Below, piece by piece: positions 25,985-34,958 of a stretch of DNA of 64,000 nt. The notes beneath the pieces are model-generated. The model worked only from the letters and a program-made list of their open reading frames with translations. It had not been told where the DNA came from and did not search any database. The stretch covers positions 1-64,000 of the forward strand of contig JBGATH010000024.1 of the NCBI GenBank assembly GCA_044229235.1, written 5' to 3'. Each line of letters opens with the position of its first letter. Position 1 is the stretch's first letter. Source of the DNA: UKL13-2 sp044229235 (GTDB taxonomy: Bacteria; Pseudomonadota; Gammaproteobacteria; Burkholderiales; Usitatibacteraceae). Made by a program: the position numbers and the translations under genes.

Positions 25985-26503
25985 TCATTGCGTGGCCGCC
26001 ATCTTTGCCAACTCGCTCCAGGTCTGGCAATCATCGACGCCACGCCGGCGATTGTCGCGCACCCTGCCCTTAAAATCCGGTGGCTTCCTCTCGCTGCGCG
26101 CAATTTCGGACGCAATGGCCCGCTCAGTCTGTTCCACCTGCTGCAGAAAACCATCTATCGCGGCCCCGCATCGCCGTTGCTTCTCAACCTGGCACGATGC
26201 GGTGTCGGAAAACTTGCAACGGTCGCGGCCGCCATTGAGTTCGTAGTATGTCTGGCACTCGGAGACGCCTTCGCGCCGATTCTGGCTGATGCGCGCCCGC
26301 GCCTCCTTTTCGAGGCGTGGCAGATCAGCCGCCGCAACCTGTCCCGCCAGCCGTTCCGTCCATGCATCGATATCGCGCCGGCATGCCTTTTCCCGGATAG
26401 CGCGGCACTCCGCGCCCGCATCGGTCCTGCAATCGGCTGGCGCGGAGGCCAGCAGGTAGTCCGGCGGCAGGATGATGGCCATTGAAAGTAGGATCTGCAA
26501 CAT
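25985..26503 (-). CDS. Hypothetical exported Cys-rich protein with an internal repeat
   Basis: 172 residues. A hydrophobic N-terminal segment (MLQILLSMAIIL) suggests export. Two related units are seen: ISQNRREGVSECQTYYEL and VRDNRRRGVDDCQTWSEL, both with NRR.GV..CQT(Y/W).EL. Eight Cys suggest disulfides. ATG 26503 has a GGAG 10 bp upstream and follows the propeller-protein stop by 15 bp, so it is probably cotranscribed with it. No known family. Confidence 0.6.
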   Translation of the reverse strand: MLQILLSMAIILPPDYLLASAPADCRTDAGAECRAIREKACRRDIDAWTERLAGQVAAADLPRLEKEARARISQNRREGVSECQTYYELNGGRDRCKFSDTASCQVEKQRRCGAAIDGFLQQVEQTERAIASEIARSERKPPDFKGRVRDNRRRGVDDCQTWSELAKMAATQ

Positions 26504-26517
26504 GGCAATCTCCGCTG

Positions 26518-27831
26518 CTAACGTGGGCGATGCGTGAACCACGCAAAGAATGCCGCGCCATCGGCACGCCGGTCAAGAAACATGCCCTCCCCCGAACGCG
26601 AATCGCCGCCCCACCAATGCCCATTGACCCAGCTCTTGTCGGCGGCGGCGATGCCCTGCTGCAGGCAACGATCGGTGGCCTCGTTGACAAAAAAGCGGCT
26701 GATTTCATAGGCGCCTGATCCGAAGTCAGCACTGCCCGGGCCGGTCGAGTCCCAGCTGAACTGGGCACGATTGCACGAAACGAATTCGATGCGGACACTG
26801 CCCCAGCGCTTTACCGCCAGATCGCTGAAGCGAAGATCCGGGCCGAACGCGCTGCCGGTCGCGCTGAACACATCGGGAACCGACAGAACGTTTCCGGCGA
26901 AACTGCTGTTTCCCACCACCCAGTACTGCGTGCCAATCTGCGAACGGTCCGGGGTCCGCGTATTTGAATTCGGCAACACCGCGATGAACGTCGGCCCGCT
27001 CAAACCCCCGGAGCCTGCGGCCACCAGCGTGCCCAGGTTGGTGCCGGTGAGGGGGTCAAGCCGCGCCACACCGCCGTCGTGCACCACCAGCAGCTTGCCG
27101 TCTGGCGCATACGCAACCATGGTGGAGCCGCTCAGCCCGCGTGCAAATTCGCTCAGGTTGCCGTCGGCAATTCGCAGGCGCATCAGTTGCCCCGTGCCCT
27201 CAACAGCAAGCAAGAAGGATTGGCCGTCCTTGTCCAACAACAGGCCGCGGGGACGAAAAATTCCACCTGCCCGCGGCGCGACCACCACGCTGGTCTGACC
27301 CGTGCGGGGGTCAAGACGAATCACGTTGTGCGAGTTGTAGCCGGGCACGTAAAGATTGCCGTCGGGCCCGAACATGGTACCGATCTCGGGGCCGCTGATA
27401 CCGGAGGCGCCAGCGGCGAACGCCGCACCAATCAATACGCCGCTGCTGTCGTATTTCTTTACGTCGTTGCTGTCGTAACCGGCGACATAAACACTTCCGT
27501 CGGCGGCAAAATCAATGCCAAGCGGTCCCATCGCTGGCGTACTGGCGAACAGGCCAACGTATTCGAGCGTATCCGGACGATATTTGTGAATTGCGCGTGC
27601 CGATTCGGCGACGACATACAGCAATCCGTCCGGTCCCACACGCATGGCCTGGGCGCCATTGAGCCGCGTACGCGTGTCGAGATTTCGCAGAAAAGCGCCG
27701 GTGCAGGCATCGTAGATGTGCACGGTGCTGAAATAGCCGCTGACAAACAAGCGTGAAGGGCAGGCCGACTCCTGCGCCGAGGCGGTACCGGCAAACAGGG
27801 CGAGCAGTAACAGCAGGCAGCGTTGATACAC
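26518..27831 (-). CDS. Secreted beta-propeller protein (NHL/SMP-30-like) with C-terminal HWW domain
   Basis: 437 residues with a signal peptide (LLLLLALFAGTASA). Repeated blades read VGPDGLLYVVAESA, FAADGSVYVAGYDSNDV, FGPDGNLYVPGYNSHNV and YAPDGKLLVVHDGGV, typical of NHL or SMP-30 six-bladed propellers that bind ligands or act as lactonases. The tail (SWVNGHWWGGDSRSGEG, then AAFFAWFTHRPR) is a truncated form of the HWW domain found twice in the protein at 9377. It is divergent from a winged-helix/propeller membrane regulator, so it may be its target. Confidence 0.8.
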   Translation of the reverse strand: MYQRCLLLLLALFAGTASAQESACPSRLFVSGYFSTVHIYDACTGAFLRNLDTRTRLNGAQAMRVGPDGLLYVVAESARAIHKYRPDTLEYVGLFASTPAMGPLGIDFAADGSVYVAGYDSNDVKKYDSSGVLIGAAFAAGASGISGPEIGTMFGPDGNLYVPGYNSHNVIRLDPRTGQTSVVVAPRAGGIFRPRGLLLDKDGQSFLLAVEGTGQLMRLRIADGNLSEFARGLSGSTMVAYAPDGKLLVVHDGGVARLDPLTGTNLGTLVAAGSGGLSGPTFIAVLPNSNTRTPDRSQIGTQYWVVGNSSFAGNVLSVPDVFSATGSAFGPDLRFSDLAVKRWGSVRIEFVSCNRAQFSWDSTGPGSADFGSGAYEISRFFVNEATDRCLQQGIAAADKSWVNGHWWGGDSRSGEGMFLDRRADGAAFFAWFTHRPR

Positions 27832-27952
27832 GGACGATCTCCGGGATGTGAAAGTCGATAATGCTCGGCCCCGTGAGGCGACGTTGCGCGGTCATTCCCC
27901 TCCGTTTTTTCTCCAATTTGTTGCACCTGAGCCGATAGCGGGTGCGCGAACG

Positions 27953-27958
27953 TAGAAT
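27953..27958 (+). promoter_or_regulatory. -10 element (TAGAAT) 6 bp before the regulator ATG
   Basis: TAGAAT ends six bases before ATG 27965 with no ribosome binding site between, which would put the start point on the ATG (leaderless mRNA). No -35 match was seen. Confidence 0.4.
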
Positions 27959-27964
27959 CTGCGC

Positions 27965-30145
27965 ATGACAGCAACCCCCAGGCCCGCATGGCGCAGTGAG
28001 CACCCGCTTTGCATAGGTGCATTTACCGCTGACCCCGCAACCAATGAACTCAGCGGTCTGCGCGGCGTGCAACGCCTGCGACCGATCCTCATGGACTTGT
28101 TGCTGCGGCTGGTTTTCGAAAAGGGCAAGGTGGTGTCGCGCGAGACGCTCATCAATGAGGTCTGGCCGCGACGCATGGTCAACGACGAAGTGCTGTCGCG
28201 GGCCATCGGCGAGCTGCGGACGGCGCTTGCCGACGATACCCGCGAGCCACGCTACATCGAAACTTTGCCGAAAATCGGTTACCGCCTGATCGCTGACGTC
28301 GTTGGCGTGAAGCCTGCGGCGCACGCTGTCGACGCTGGCGCCACCCGTCCGGCGCCGCCAGTCCCGCCTCAGCCGAGCATTCCGCCTGGGCCTGCTTCAC
28401 CACCGGCGCCCACAGCAGGCCGCAGGTGGAGGATGGCTGGTGCGTTTGCTACGGCTGTGGCTGCCATCGCCGGCGTCGTCGTGCTCGTCCGGCAGGGTCC
28501 AATGCCGGCGGCGGCTGGCGCGGTCTTTCTCGAACGGCAAATCGCGGCGGCTGTGCCATTCACCGCTGATCCGGACCTGGAATTTCATGCGCGCTTTTCC
28601 GCCGATGAAAGGCGCATCGTGTTCGTCAAGCGCAGCGAGTTGCAAAGCCAGTTGATCGTCCAGGAGGTCGCATCGCGCAAACGGGTCGTTGTCACCAGCA
28701 GCGCGGCGACTCTCGCGTCGCCGGTATTTTTCCCGGATGGCAAGCGCATCGCTTACTTTCGGCGCGACGCTGATGGTGTGGATTGCGGCATCTTCTCGCG
28801 CGCGCTTGCCGAATCCCGGGACACGCGGCTGGTCGAGTGCTCTGCCTCGCTGCGCGCCCTGTTCGATTTGTCCGCTGACGGCAACTTCCTGGCATTCGCC
28901 GCGTCACCGCGGCCGCAAATGCCCTCGGCGATTCAGGTTCTGGACCTGCGATCGGGCGCAATCACCGCCCTGATCGCTCCGCAGCCCGGGGAAGGCGAGG
29001 ACAGCGCACCGCGCTTCAGCCCGGATGGGCGGCGCGTGGCATTCTTCCGCGGCACCCAATCACACAGCAGTGCGTGGCTGGCGAATGTCACCCCGCCGTT
29101 CGCACCGCAACGTGCCAGCAAAGTCGACGGCCTGGTCTACGGCCTTGCCTGGCTGGGTAGCAGCGGGCCGCTGATTGTCTCGGCAGACTGGGCCGGATTT
29201 CGCGCCCTGAACTTGCTTGATCTCGCCACCGGCAGGGCCACGCTGCTCGGCGCACGCGGCGCGCGCCATCCGGATGCCGGCCGCCATGGCGCCATCAGTT
29301 TCGAAATGGCGACATTTCGTGCAGACCTCTGGCTGACCTCCACCGCCGACCCGGGTCGCGACGCTCGGCCGCAGTGGGCGTCGACGCGTTACTCCAACCA
29401 GGCGGAGTTTTCGCCGGACGGGAATCAGGTTGTGTTTGCATCCAATCGCGACGGCCTGGAGGGCTTGTACGTGGGCACGAGGAATGGTGACGCCCGCAGG
29501 CTGCCGCTGCCGGCCGGCTTTCGCTATATCCGCCCGCACTGGTCGCGGGATGGACGCGCCATCTACGCCACGCGCATTGCCCTGGACGGTCCGCTACCGA
29601 CCAACCAGCAGGCCATCAGGCTGACGCTGGCGGATGGACGGGTTGACGTCCTGCTTCACTTGGGCGGCAGCGTCAACGACATCCAGGAGATCGGCGGCGG
29701 CGACCTGCTCGTGAGCGAGCTGGTAAACCATGCCGCGCGGCTCAATCGCGTGAGCCGGGGCGGCGCTAGCATCCGCTTGCCCTTGCCGCTGGTGTCCCAG
29801 TACGCAATTGCCGGCAATGCGCTCGTGTTCACGCAGCCACAGCTTTCCGGCGCGACGCGCTGCCGCCTCGACACCCTTCAGTGCGAGCCGGTCGCAATCG
29901 GCCTGGATGACAGCAATCGTTTTGACTGGGCGTTGGGCGGCGATGCCATCTGGTACCTGTCGCGCGGTGACGGCAAGCTGGTGCGCCATGATCTGGCGAG
30001 TCATGCCGAGCGGCGCTTCGCCTACGCACCGACAGCGGTGGGCACCAATATCGCCGTCAGTCCCGACGGAAAGCTGCTACTGCTCGCGCGCGAGGCACCG
30101 CCCCTCATTGACCTGATGATTGCGCCTGCGCTCCGCGAAAACTAG
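27965..30145 (+). CDS. Membrane-anchored winged-helix regulator with periplasmic TolB/PD40 propeller
   Basis: 726 residues. A CadC/ToxR-type winged-helix DNA-binding domain (~15-112) is seen in RLRPILMDLLLRLVFEKGKV, then SRAIGELRTALADDTREPRY with IETLPKIGYRL. A Pro-rich linker (~122-152) follows, then one membrane segment (~156-176, AGAFATAVAAIAGVVVLV). The C-terminal ~540 residues (PD40/WD-like repeats: FSPDGRRVAFFRG, FSPDGNQVVFASNRDG, VSPDGKLLLLARE) would lie in the periplasm. Signal transduction from an envelope ligand to transcription is inferred. It is divergent, across 133 bp, from a secreted propeller protein. Confidence 0.85.
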   Translation: MTATPRPAWRSEHPLCIGAFTADPATNELSGLRGVQRLRPILMDLLLRLVFEKGKVVSRETLINEVWPRRMVNDEVLSRAIGELRTALADDTREPRYIETLPKIGYRLIADVVGVKPAAHAVDAGATRPAPPVPPQPSIPPGPASPPAPTAGRRWRMAGAFATAVAAIAGVVVLVRQGPMPAAAGAVFLERQIAAAVPFTADPDLEFHARFSADERRIVFVKRSELQSQLIVQEVASRKRVVVTSSAATLASPVFFPDGKRIAYFRRDADGVDCGIFSRALAESRDTRLVECSASLRALFDLSADGNFLAFAASPRPQMPSAIQVLDLRSGAITALIAPQPGEGEDSAPRFSPDGRRVAFFRGTQSHSSAWLANVTPPFAPQRASKVDGLVYGLAWLGSSGPLIVSADWAGFRALNLLDLATGRATLLGARGARHPDAGRHGAISFEMATFRADLWLTSTADPGRDARPQWASTRYSNQAEFSPDGNQVVFASNRDGLEGLYVGTRNGDARRLPLPAGFRYIRPHWSRDGRAIYATRIALDGPLPTNQQAIRLTLADGRVDVLLHLGGSVNDIQEIGGGDLLVSELVNHAARLNRVSRGGASIRLPLPLVSQYAIAGNALVFTQPQLSGATRCRLDTLQCEPVAIGLDDSNRFDWALGGDAIWYLSRGDGKLVRHDLASHAERRFAYAPTAVGTNIAVSPDGKLLLLAREAPPLIDLMIAPALREN

Positions 30146-30156
30146 CGCGCGCGGCC

Positions 30157-30226
30157 AACCCGCAGCACGCGCGGCTCGCGGCATGAAAGGCAACGGCTGC
30201 CCGGACACGCCAGTGCTTGCGTTTGA
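30157..30226. repeat. Possible degenerate fifth copy of the dispersed palindrome
   Basis: The right arm ACGCCAGTGCTTGCGTTTG (30206-30224) matches the family arm CGCGCCAGTGCTTGAGTTT in about 16 of 18 positions. The left arm (30157-30175) is poor. It sits just after the regulator stop, intergenic like the other copies. Otherwise 30146-30366 holds only this and the fba promoter region. Confidence 0.25.
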
Positions 30227-30291
30227 TCCATGGCAATGCTTTTTGCCTGGTTCGCCGCAACGCGTGCAACCCTTTGACCGGCGCCGCGCGG

Positions 30292-30297
30292 TAAAAT
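30292..30297 (+). promoter_or_regulatory. -10 element (TAAAAT) of fba
   Basis: TAAAAT, in the context GCGGTAAAATC that resembles the gap -10 region (GCGGTAAAATG). The ATG of fba lies 70 bp downstream; no -35 match at 16-18 bp. Confidence 0.35.
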
Positions 30298-30366
30298 CTT
30301 GCATCAGACCCACCCTCGCCCCGCGGCTCGCGGCCGCCTGCTTCCGCACATTCCCTGGAGATTGAA

Positions 30367-31431
30367 ATGCCCCTCGTATCCATGCGTCAACTGCTCGATC
30401 ACGCTGCTGAAAACAACTATGGACTGCCCGCATTCAACGTCAACAACCTCGAGCAGGTCCAGGCCATCATGGAAGCGGCATCGGAAACCGATTCACCGGT
30501 AATCATGCAGGCCTCGGCCGGTGCGCGGAAGTATGCGGGCGAGACCTTTCTCAAATACCTCATCGAAGCGGCCGTGGACAGCTTCCCCAACGTGCCCATC
30601 GCCATGCACCAGGACCACGGCCAGAGCCCGGCGGTATGCCAGCAGGCCATGCGCCTGGGCTTTTCCAGCGTGATGATGGACGGCTCGCTGCAGGCCGACG
30701 GCAAGACCATCGCCAGTTATGAATACAACGTCGATGTGACCCGGCGCGTAGTGGACATGGCACATTTCATCGGCGTTTCCGTGGAGGGCGAGCTGGGCTG
30801 CCTTGGTTCGCTCGAGACCATGCGCGGCGACAAGGAAGACGGCCACGGCACCGATTCCACCATGACGCGCGAACAATTGCTGACCGACCCGAACCAGGCG
30901 GCGGACTTCGTCAAGCTCACCGGCGTGGACGCGCTGGCGATCGCCATCGGCACCTCGCACGGCGCCTACAAATTCACCCGCAAGCCGACTGGTGACATCC
31001 TCGCCATCGATCGTATCAAGGCCATCCATGCGCGCATCCCCAACACGCATCTGGTGATGCACGGTTCGTCGTCCGTCCCGCAGGATTTGTTGCAGATCAT
31101 CCGCGACAACGGTGGCGACATGAAGGAAACCTATGGCGTGCCCGTAGAAGAAATCCAGGAAGGCATCAAGCACGGCGTGCGCAAGGTCAACATTGATACG
31201 GACATCCGCCTCGCCATGACCGCCGCAATCCGCAAGTACATGAACGAGAACAAGGGCGCGTTTGACCCGCGCGACTACCTCAAGCCTGCGCGCGCCGCCG
31301 CCAAGGCCATTTGCAAGCAGCGCTACGAACAGTTCAACTGCGTCGGGCAGGCATCGAAAATCAAGGCCATCAACCTGTCGAAAATGGCCGAGAAATATGC
31401 CAAGGGCGAATTGAAACAGGTTGTCAATTGA
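30367..31431 (+). CDS. fba: Fructose-bisphosphate aldolase, class II
   Basis: A 354-residue zinc aldolase, splitting FBP into DHAP and GAP. MHQDHGQSP with zinc ligands and catalytic Asp lies near residue 79, then SVEGELGCLGS, FVKLTGVDALAIAIGTSHGAYK and LVMHGSSSVPQ. Length fits the type used by many betaproteobacteria. It is followed directly by a DUF3667 gene with a 4-bp overlap, then purC. Confidence 0.96.
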   Translation: MPLVSMRQLLDHAAENNYGLPAFNVNNLEQVQAIMEAASETDSPVIMQASAGARKYAGETFLKYLIEAAVDSFPNVPIAMHQDHGQSPAVCQQAMRLGFSSVMMDGSLQADGKTIASYEYNVDVTRRVVDMAHFIGVSVEGELGCLGSLETMRGDKEDGHGTDSTMTREQLLTDPNQAADFVKLTGVDALAIAIGTSHGAYKFTRKPTGDILAIDRIKAIHARIPNTHLVMHGSSSVPQDLLQIIRDNGGDMKETYGVPVEEIQEGIKHGVRKVNIDTDIRLAMTAAIRKYMNENKGAFDPRDYLKPARAAAKAICKQRYEQFNCVGQASKIKAINLSKMAEKYAKGELKQVVN

Positions 31432-32399
31432 CCGATACGGCCGAACCTCCGGCAGGACTTTCGGTCGACAGTTTGGCCTATTGCCTCAACTGCAATTTTG
31501 TTCTGGGAGACAAGCGCGGCAATTTCTGTCCCAACTGCGGGCAGGAAACGGCGCGCCATCCTGCCCCGGTTGGCCAACTGGCACGTCGCTATGCCGCGGA
31601 GTATTTGCTGCCGGGCGGGCGGTTTTTTCGAACGCTTGCACTATTGCTGTTTCGCCCGGGCGAACTGACGCGCCGCTACTTTGCCGGCCGAAAGCGCAGT
31701 TACCTGCGGCCGCTGCGGCTGTACTTCGGCGCCAGCCTGATCTTCTTTCTGGTCGTGAAGATCTTCGGTGCCGGCAATTTCGTGCGCAATGAAGTCGGCA
31801 GCGCCGCCCGCGACCAGGCGGCGGCCCTGTCGTCGGGGGCTGGCGAGACGAAGCCCGGCCTCAAGGTCAGCAAGGCCGGACCGATCGGCAAGGTGAAGTT
31901 TGATGCGGGCGAAGGCGACTGGGATACACCGTTTCTTGCCAATATCACCTGCAGCAAGGACAGTGTGCAGTGCCTGAAAATCCGCGCCTACATGCACGAG
32001 AAATACGGCGATGCACCCCTGCGCGTGGTGGGCGCACAGGTGCGCGACCGGGTGATCGGCTATGCCCCTAATGCCATGTTCGCAATGCTGCCGGTGTTCG
32101 CGCTGTTCACGTGGATCCTTTACTGGCGCCGGAAGATTCCCTACGGCGACCATTTCGTCTATGCCTTGCATGTGCACTCCTTTGCATTCCTGCTGCTGCT
32201 GGCGCTGGCACGGTTGCCATCGGCCATCGGGGACTGGCTGTCGCTGGCGGGTATGATTTACTTCGCCGTCGCCATGCAGCGCGTGTTTGACGGCCGCAAG
32301 TGGGCAACCGTGCTGCGCTATGCACTCATCGGCATTTGTTATCCCATCCTGCTGTCAATCGTCATCCTGCTGACGCTGGCGGCGGCCGTTCTCATCTAG
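31428..32399 (+). CDS. DUF3667 membrane protein with N-terminal zinc ribbon
   Basis: About 323 residues. An N-terminal zinc-ribbon (CLNCNFVLGDKRGNFCPNCG) is followed by a hydrophobic core typical of DUF3667: a helix around RPLRLYFGASLIFFLVVKIF, then three more membrane helices after a soluble loop (MFAMLPVFALFTWILYW; HSFAFLLLLALARLPSAI; ALIGICYPILLSIVILLTL). Function unknown. I chose TTG 31428, whose TTGA overlaps the fba stop, because the conserved region begins just after it; a longer frame upstream reads through fba. Confidence 0.8.
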   Translation: MTDTAEPPAGLSVDSLAYCLNCNFVLGDKRGNFCPNCGQETARHPAPVGQLARRYAAEYLLPGGRFFRTLALLLFRPGELTRRYFAGRKRSYLRPLRLYFGASLIFFLVVKIFGAGNFVRNEVGSAARDQAAALSSGAGETKPGLKVSKAGPIGKVKFDAGEGDWDTPFLANITCSKDSVQCLKIRAYMHEKYGDAPLRVVGAQVRDRVIGYAPNAMFAMLPVFALFTWILYWRRKIPYGDHFVYALHVHSFAFLLLLALARLPSAIGDWLSLAGMIYFAVAMQRVFDGRKWATVLRYALIGICYPILLSIVILLTLAAAVLI

Positions 32400-32411
32400 C
32401 GAGGCAATTCC

Positions 32412-33284
32412 GTGTACCAGTCTTCCATTTCCTCACTGCCGCTGGTCGCACGCGGCAAAGTACGGGATATTTATTCCGTCGGTGACGACAAGCTATTGCT
32501 GGTTGCCAGCGACCGACTGTCTGCCTATGACGTGATCCTGCCCACGCCGATTCCGCACAAGGGGGAAATCCTGGTGGCGCTGGCCAACTTCTGGTTCGGC
32601 AGGCTGGCGCACATCGTGCCCAACCAGCTGACGGGCATCGACCCCGAAACAGTGGTTGCACCGAACGAGCGCGAGCAGGTTCGTGGGCGCGCCATCGTCG
32701 TCAACAAATACAAGGTGCTGCCCATCGAGGCGGTGGTGCGTGGCTATCTGGAGGGCTCGGGCTGGAAGGAATACCAGCAATCGCAATCGGTGTGCGGCGT
32801 GAAGCTGCCGCCGGGGTTGCAACGCGCCTCAAAACTGCCGGAACCAATATTCACGCCCGCCACCAAGGCAGAGGCCGGCGAACACGATGAAAACATCGAT
32901 TTCGCGACAACCGAAAAAATCATCGGCGCCGCGCGTGCGGCCGAAGTTCGCGACACCGCCATACGCCTTTACACCGAAGCGGCGGATTACGCGCTCACCA
33001 AGGGCATCATCATTGCCGACACCAAATTCGAATTCGGCGTCGATGCAAGCGGTCGCCTGCACCTGATCGACGAGGTGCTGACCCCGGATTCATCGCGCTT
33101 CTGGCCACTCAGTTCCTACAAGGTCGGCGAATCGCCGGAGAGTTTTGACAAACAGTACATCCGCAACTGGCTGGATTCGATCGGATTCAACCGCAAGCCG
33201 CCGGCGCCGGATGTGCCGCCAGAAATTGCCCAAAGAACCAGCGACAAATACCGCGAGGCGCTCACGCGGCTTACCGCCGTCTAA
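32412..33284 (+). CDS. purC: Phosphoribosylaminoimidazole-succinocarboxamide synthase
   Basis: A 290-residue SAICAR synthase, joining CAIR and aspartate. LVARGKVRDIYSVGDDKLL carries the ATP-binding turn. VVRGYLEGSGWKEYQQS, the LIDEVLTPDSSRFW metal/substrate loop and DKQYIRNWLDS follow. The GTG start at 32412 has GAGG eight bases upstream. It is the last gene of the fba-DUF3667-purC cluster, convergent with the lipoprotein gene at 33293 (8 bp apart). Confidence 0.95.
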   Translation: MYQSSISSLPLVARGKVRDIYSVGDDKLLLVASDRLSAYDVILPTPIPHKGEILVALANFWFGRLAHIVPNQLTGIDPETVVAPNEREQVRGRAIVVNKYKVLPIEAVVRGYLEGSGWKEYQQSQSVCGVKLPPGLQRASKLPEPIFTPATKAEAGEHDENIDFATTEKIIGAARAAEVRDTAIRLYTEAADYALTKGIIIADTKFEFGVDASGRLHLIDEVLTPDSSRFWPLSSYKVGESPESFDKQYIRNWLDSIGFNRKPPAPDVPPEIAQRTSDKYREALTRLTAV

Positions 33285-33292
33285 AGGAAGGG

Positions 33293-33631
33293 TCAGTCGT
33301 CGCGGGTGCTCTCAATGCGCTGCTTGATCACGTGCAGTACGCGGTTGTTGTCGTTGATCATCACGCTCAATTCGACCCAGTAGCCCCAGAGGTCCTTGTA
33401 GCGGTAGTCCCAGGCGGTGGCTTCAAGGTTGTCAAAGCGCATGCGCTGGTAGGGCTTGCCCAGTATTGCCTCCACCTGCTCACCGGTCGCGTTACGCAAC
33501 ACGCGGCCGACAATCTCGTCATTGAGGTCAATGCGCCATACCCCTTCGCGCGGACCCGGCATGCTTGTACAGGCACTCAATGCGGCCAGGCAAAGCGCCG
33601 CAATGGCGCAGCGCAGTGAAGTTGAATTCAT
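33293..33631 (-). CDS. Small outer-membrane lipoprotein (BamE/SmpA-like?)
   Basis: A 112-residue lipoprotein: signal ending AALSAC with Cys21 lipidated. NATGEQVEAILGKPYQRMRF, then AWDYRYKDLWGYWVELSVMI recall the small BamE (SmpA) fold, where the ATGEQVxxxLGxP motif recurs. ATG 33631 was chosen (AGGAG 10 bp upstream); the frame runs open further upstream but that part is opposite the M20 gene. Assignment as BamE is not certain. Confidence 0.65.
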   Translation of the reverse strand: MNSTSLRCAIAALCLAALSACTSMPGPREGVWRIDLNDEIVGRVLRNATGEQVEAILGKPYQRMRFDNLEATAWDYRYKDLWGYWVELSVMINDNNRVLHVIKQRIESTRDD

Positions 33632-33778
33632 GGTCGGGCTCCTGGCCGCTTGGACACTGGCGGCCTTTGGTAAGATGGTGTTCTGGTCATCGCTTGCTGC
33701 GACCCAAACGCAATTCGATGTTCGGACGTGCCCTGTATTTTGCGTCAAATCGGGTGCCACCCGACGTGGACAACCATC

Positions 33779-34924
33779 ATGCCGCAAAACCCGCTGCACC
33801 TGACTCGCGACCTGCTGCATTACAACACGATCAATCCGCCCGGCCAGGAGCGTGACTGCGCCCGGCATCTGGGAAAGCTCCTGGAGTCGGCTGGATTCAC
33901 GGTGGCCTACCACGAGTTCGCTGACGCACGTACGAGCGTCATCGCCACCATCGGCGGCCGGCAGGACAAACCGCCCATCTGCTTCACCGGGCATATCGAT
34001 ATCGTGCCGCTTGGCGCTTCCGTCTGGTCGCGGGATCCGTTCGCCGGCGAGATGGACGGTGACCGTCTGTTCGGCCGCGGCGCCACGGACATGAAAAGCG
34101 GCATCGCCGCGTTTGTGGTGGCGGCCATCAAGCTCGCGCCGCACCTGCGCAATTCCCCCGGCGTCACGCTCGTGCTGACCGCATCCGAGGAAGTCGGCTG
34201 TGAGGGCGCCAAATACCTGGTCCAGGAAAGGCTGCTCGACCGTGCCGGCGCCATCGTCGTCGCCGAGCCAACCGCGAACTATCCCTATGTCGGCCACAAG
34301 GGCCTCATCTGGGTGGAGATCGAGACCAAGGGCAAGACGGCGCACGCCTCCATGCCGGAGCAGGGCGAAAACGCCATCCTCAAGATGGGAAAGGTCATCG
34401 ACAAGCTGTCGCAGTTTGACTGGAAACACGAGTGCGGCGTCGATTGTCACCATGTGATGGGCAAGCCGACCATGAACATCGCCACCGTGCACGGCGGCCT
34501 CAATACCAATTCGGTGCCGGATTCAGTGAAGATGACGGTCGACATGCGCTCGGTGCCCGGCATTGACCACGTACATCTTTGCCACTCGATCGAACACCTT
34601 ATCGGCGGGCTGGGGACATTGCGCAAGATTGTGGAGACGCCACCGCTGTACTCGGAGCCGCACGAGTGGATTGAAAGCGTGTACGACATCACCTCGCCAT
34701 TCAACGATGCGCGCCCCACGCCAAAGACCATCATGTTTTCCACGGACGGCGCGGATCTGCAGCGCGGCTATCTGCAAAGCGGTGTCACCAGCGTGCCCAC
34801 AGTCATCGTCGGACCGGGTCAACCGGAGCTGGCGCACCAGACCGATGAATGGTGCTCCGTGCAACGCATCGGTCAATCGGTGGAAATCTTCGAGCGCATC
34901 ATGCGCGATTGGAACGGTCTCTGA
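33779..34924 (+). CDS. M20 family peptidase/deacylase (ArgE/DapE-like)
   Basis: 381 residues. Metal ligands are seen in CFTGHIDIVPLG (His) and LFGRGATDMKSGIAAFV (Asp), the catalytic Glu in LTASEEVGCEGA, and a dimerisation loop near GKTAHASMPEQGENAIL. It hydrolyses an N-acyl bond of an amino acid or peptide. Acetylornithine deacetylase or succinyl-diaminopimelate desuccinylase are the usual names; the sequence alone does not decide. ATG 33779 starts it. Confidence 0.88.
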   Translation: MPQNPLHLTRDLLHYNTINPPGQERDCARHLGKLLESAGFTVAYHEFADARTSVIATIGGRQDKPPICFTGHIDIVPLGASVWSRDPFAGEMDGDRLFGRGATDMKSGIAAFVVAAIKLAPHLRNSPGVTLVLTASEEVGCEGAKYLVQERLLDRAGAIVVAEPTANYPYVGHKGLIWVEIETKGKTAHASMPEQGENAILKMGKVIDKLSQFDWKHECGVDCHHVMGKPTMNIATVHGGLNTNSVPDSVKMTVDMRSVPGIDHVHLCHSIEHLIGGLGTLRKIVETPPLYSEPHEWIESVYDITSPFNDARPTPKTIMFSTDGADLQRGYLQSGVTSVPTVIVGPGQPELAHQTDEWCSVQRIGQSVEIFERIMRDWNGL

Positions 34925-34958
34925 CCTGCGAATTCCCTGACCGGGTACTCGACGCTGC

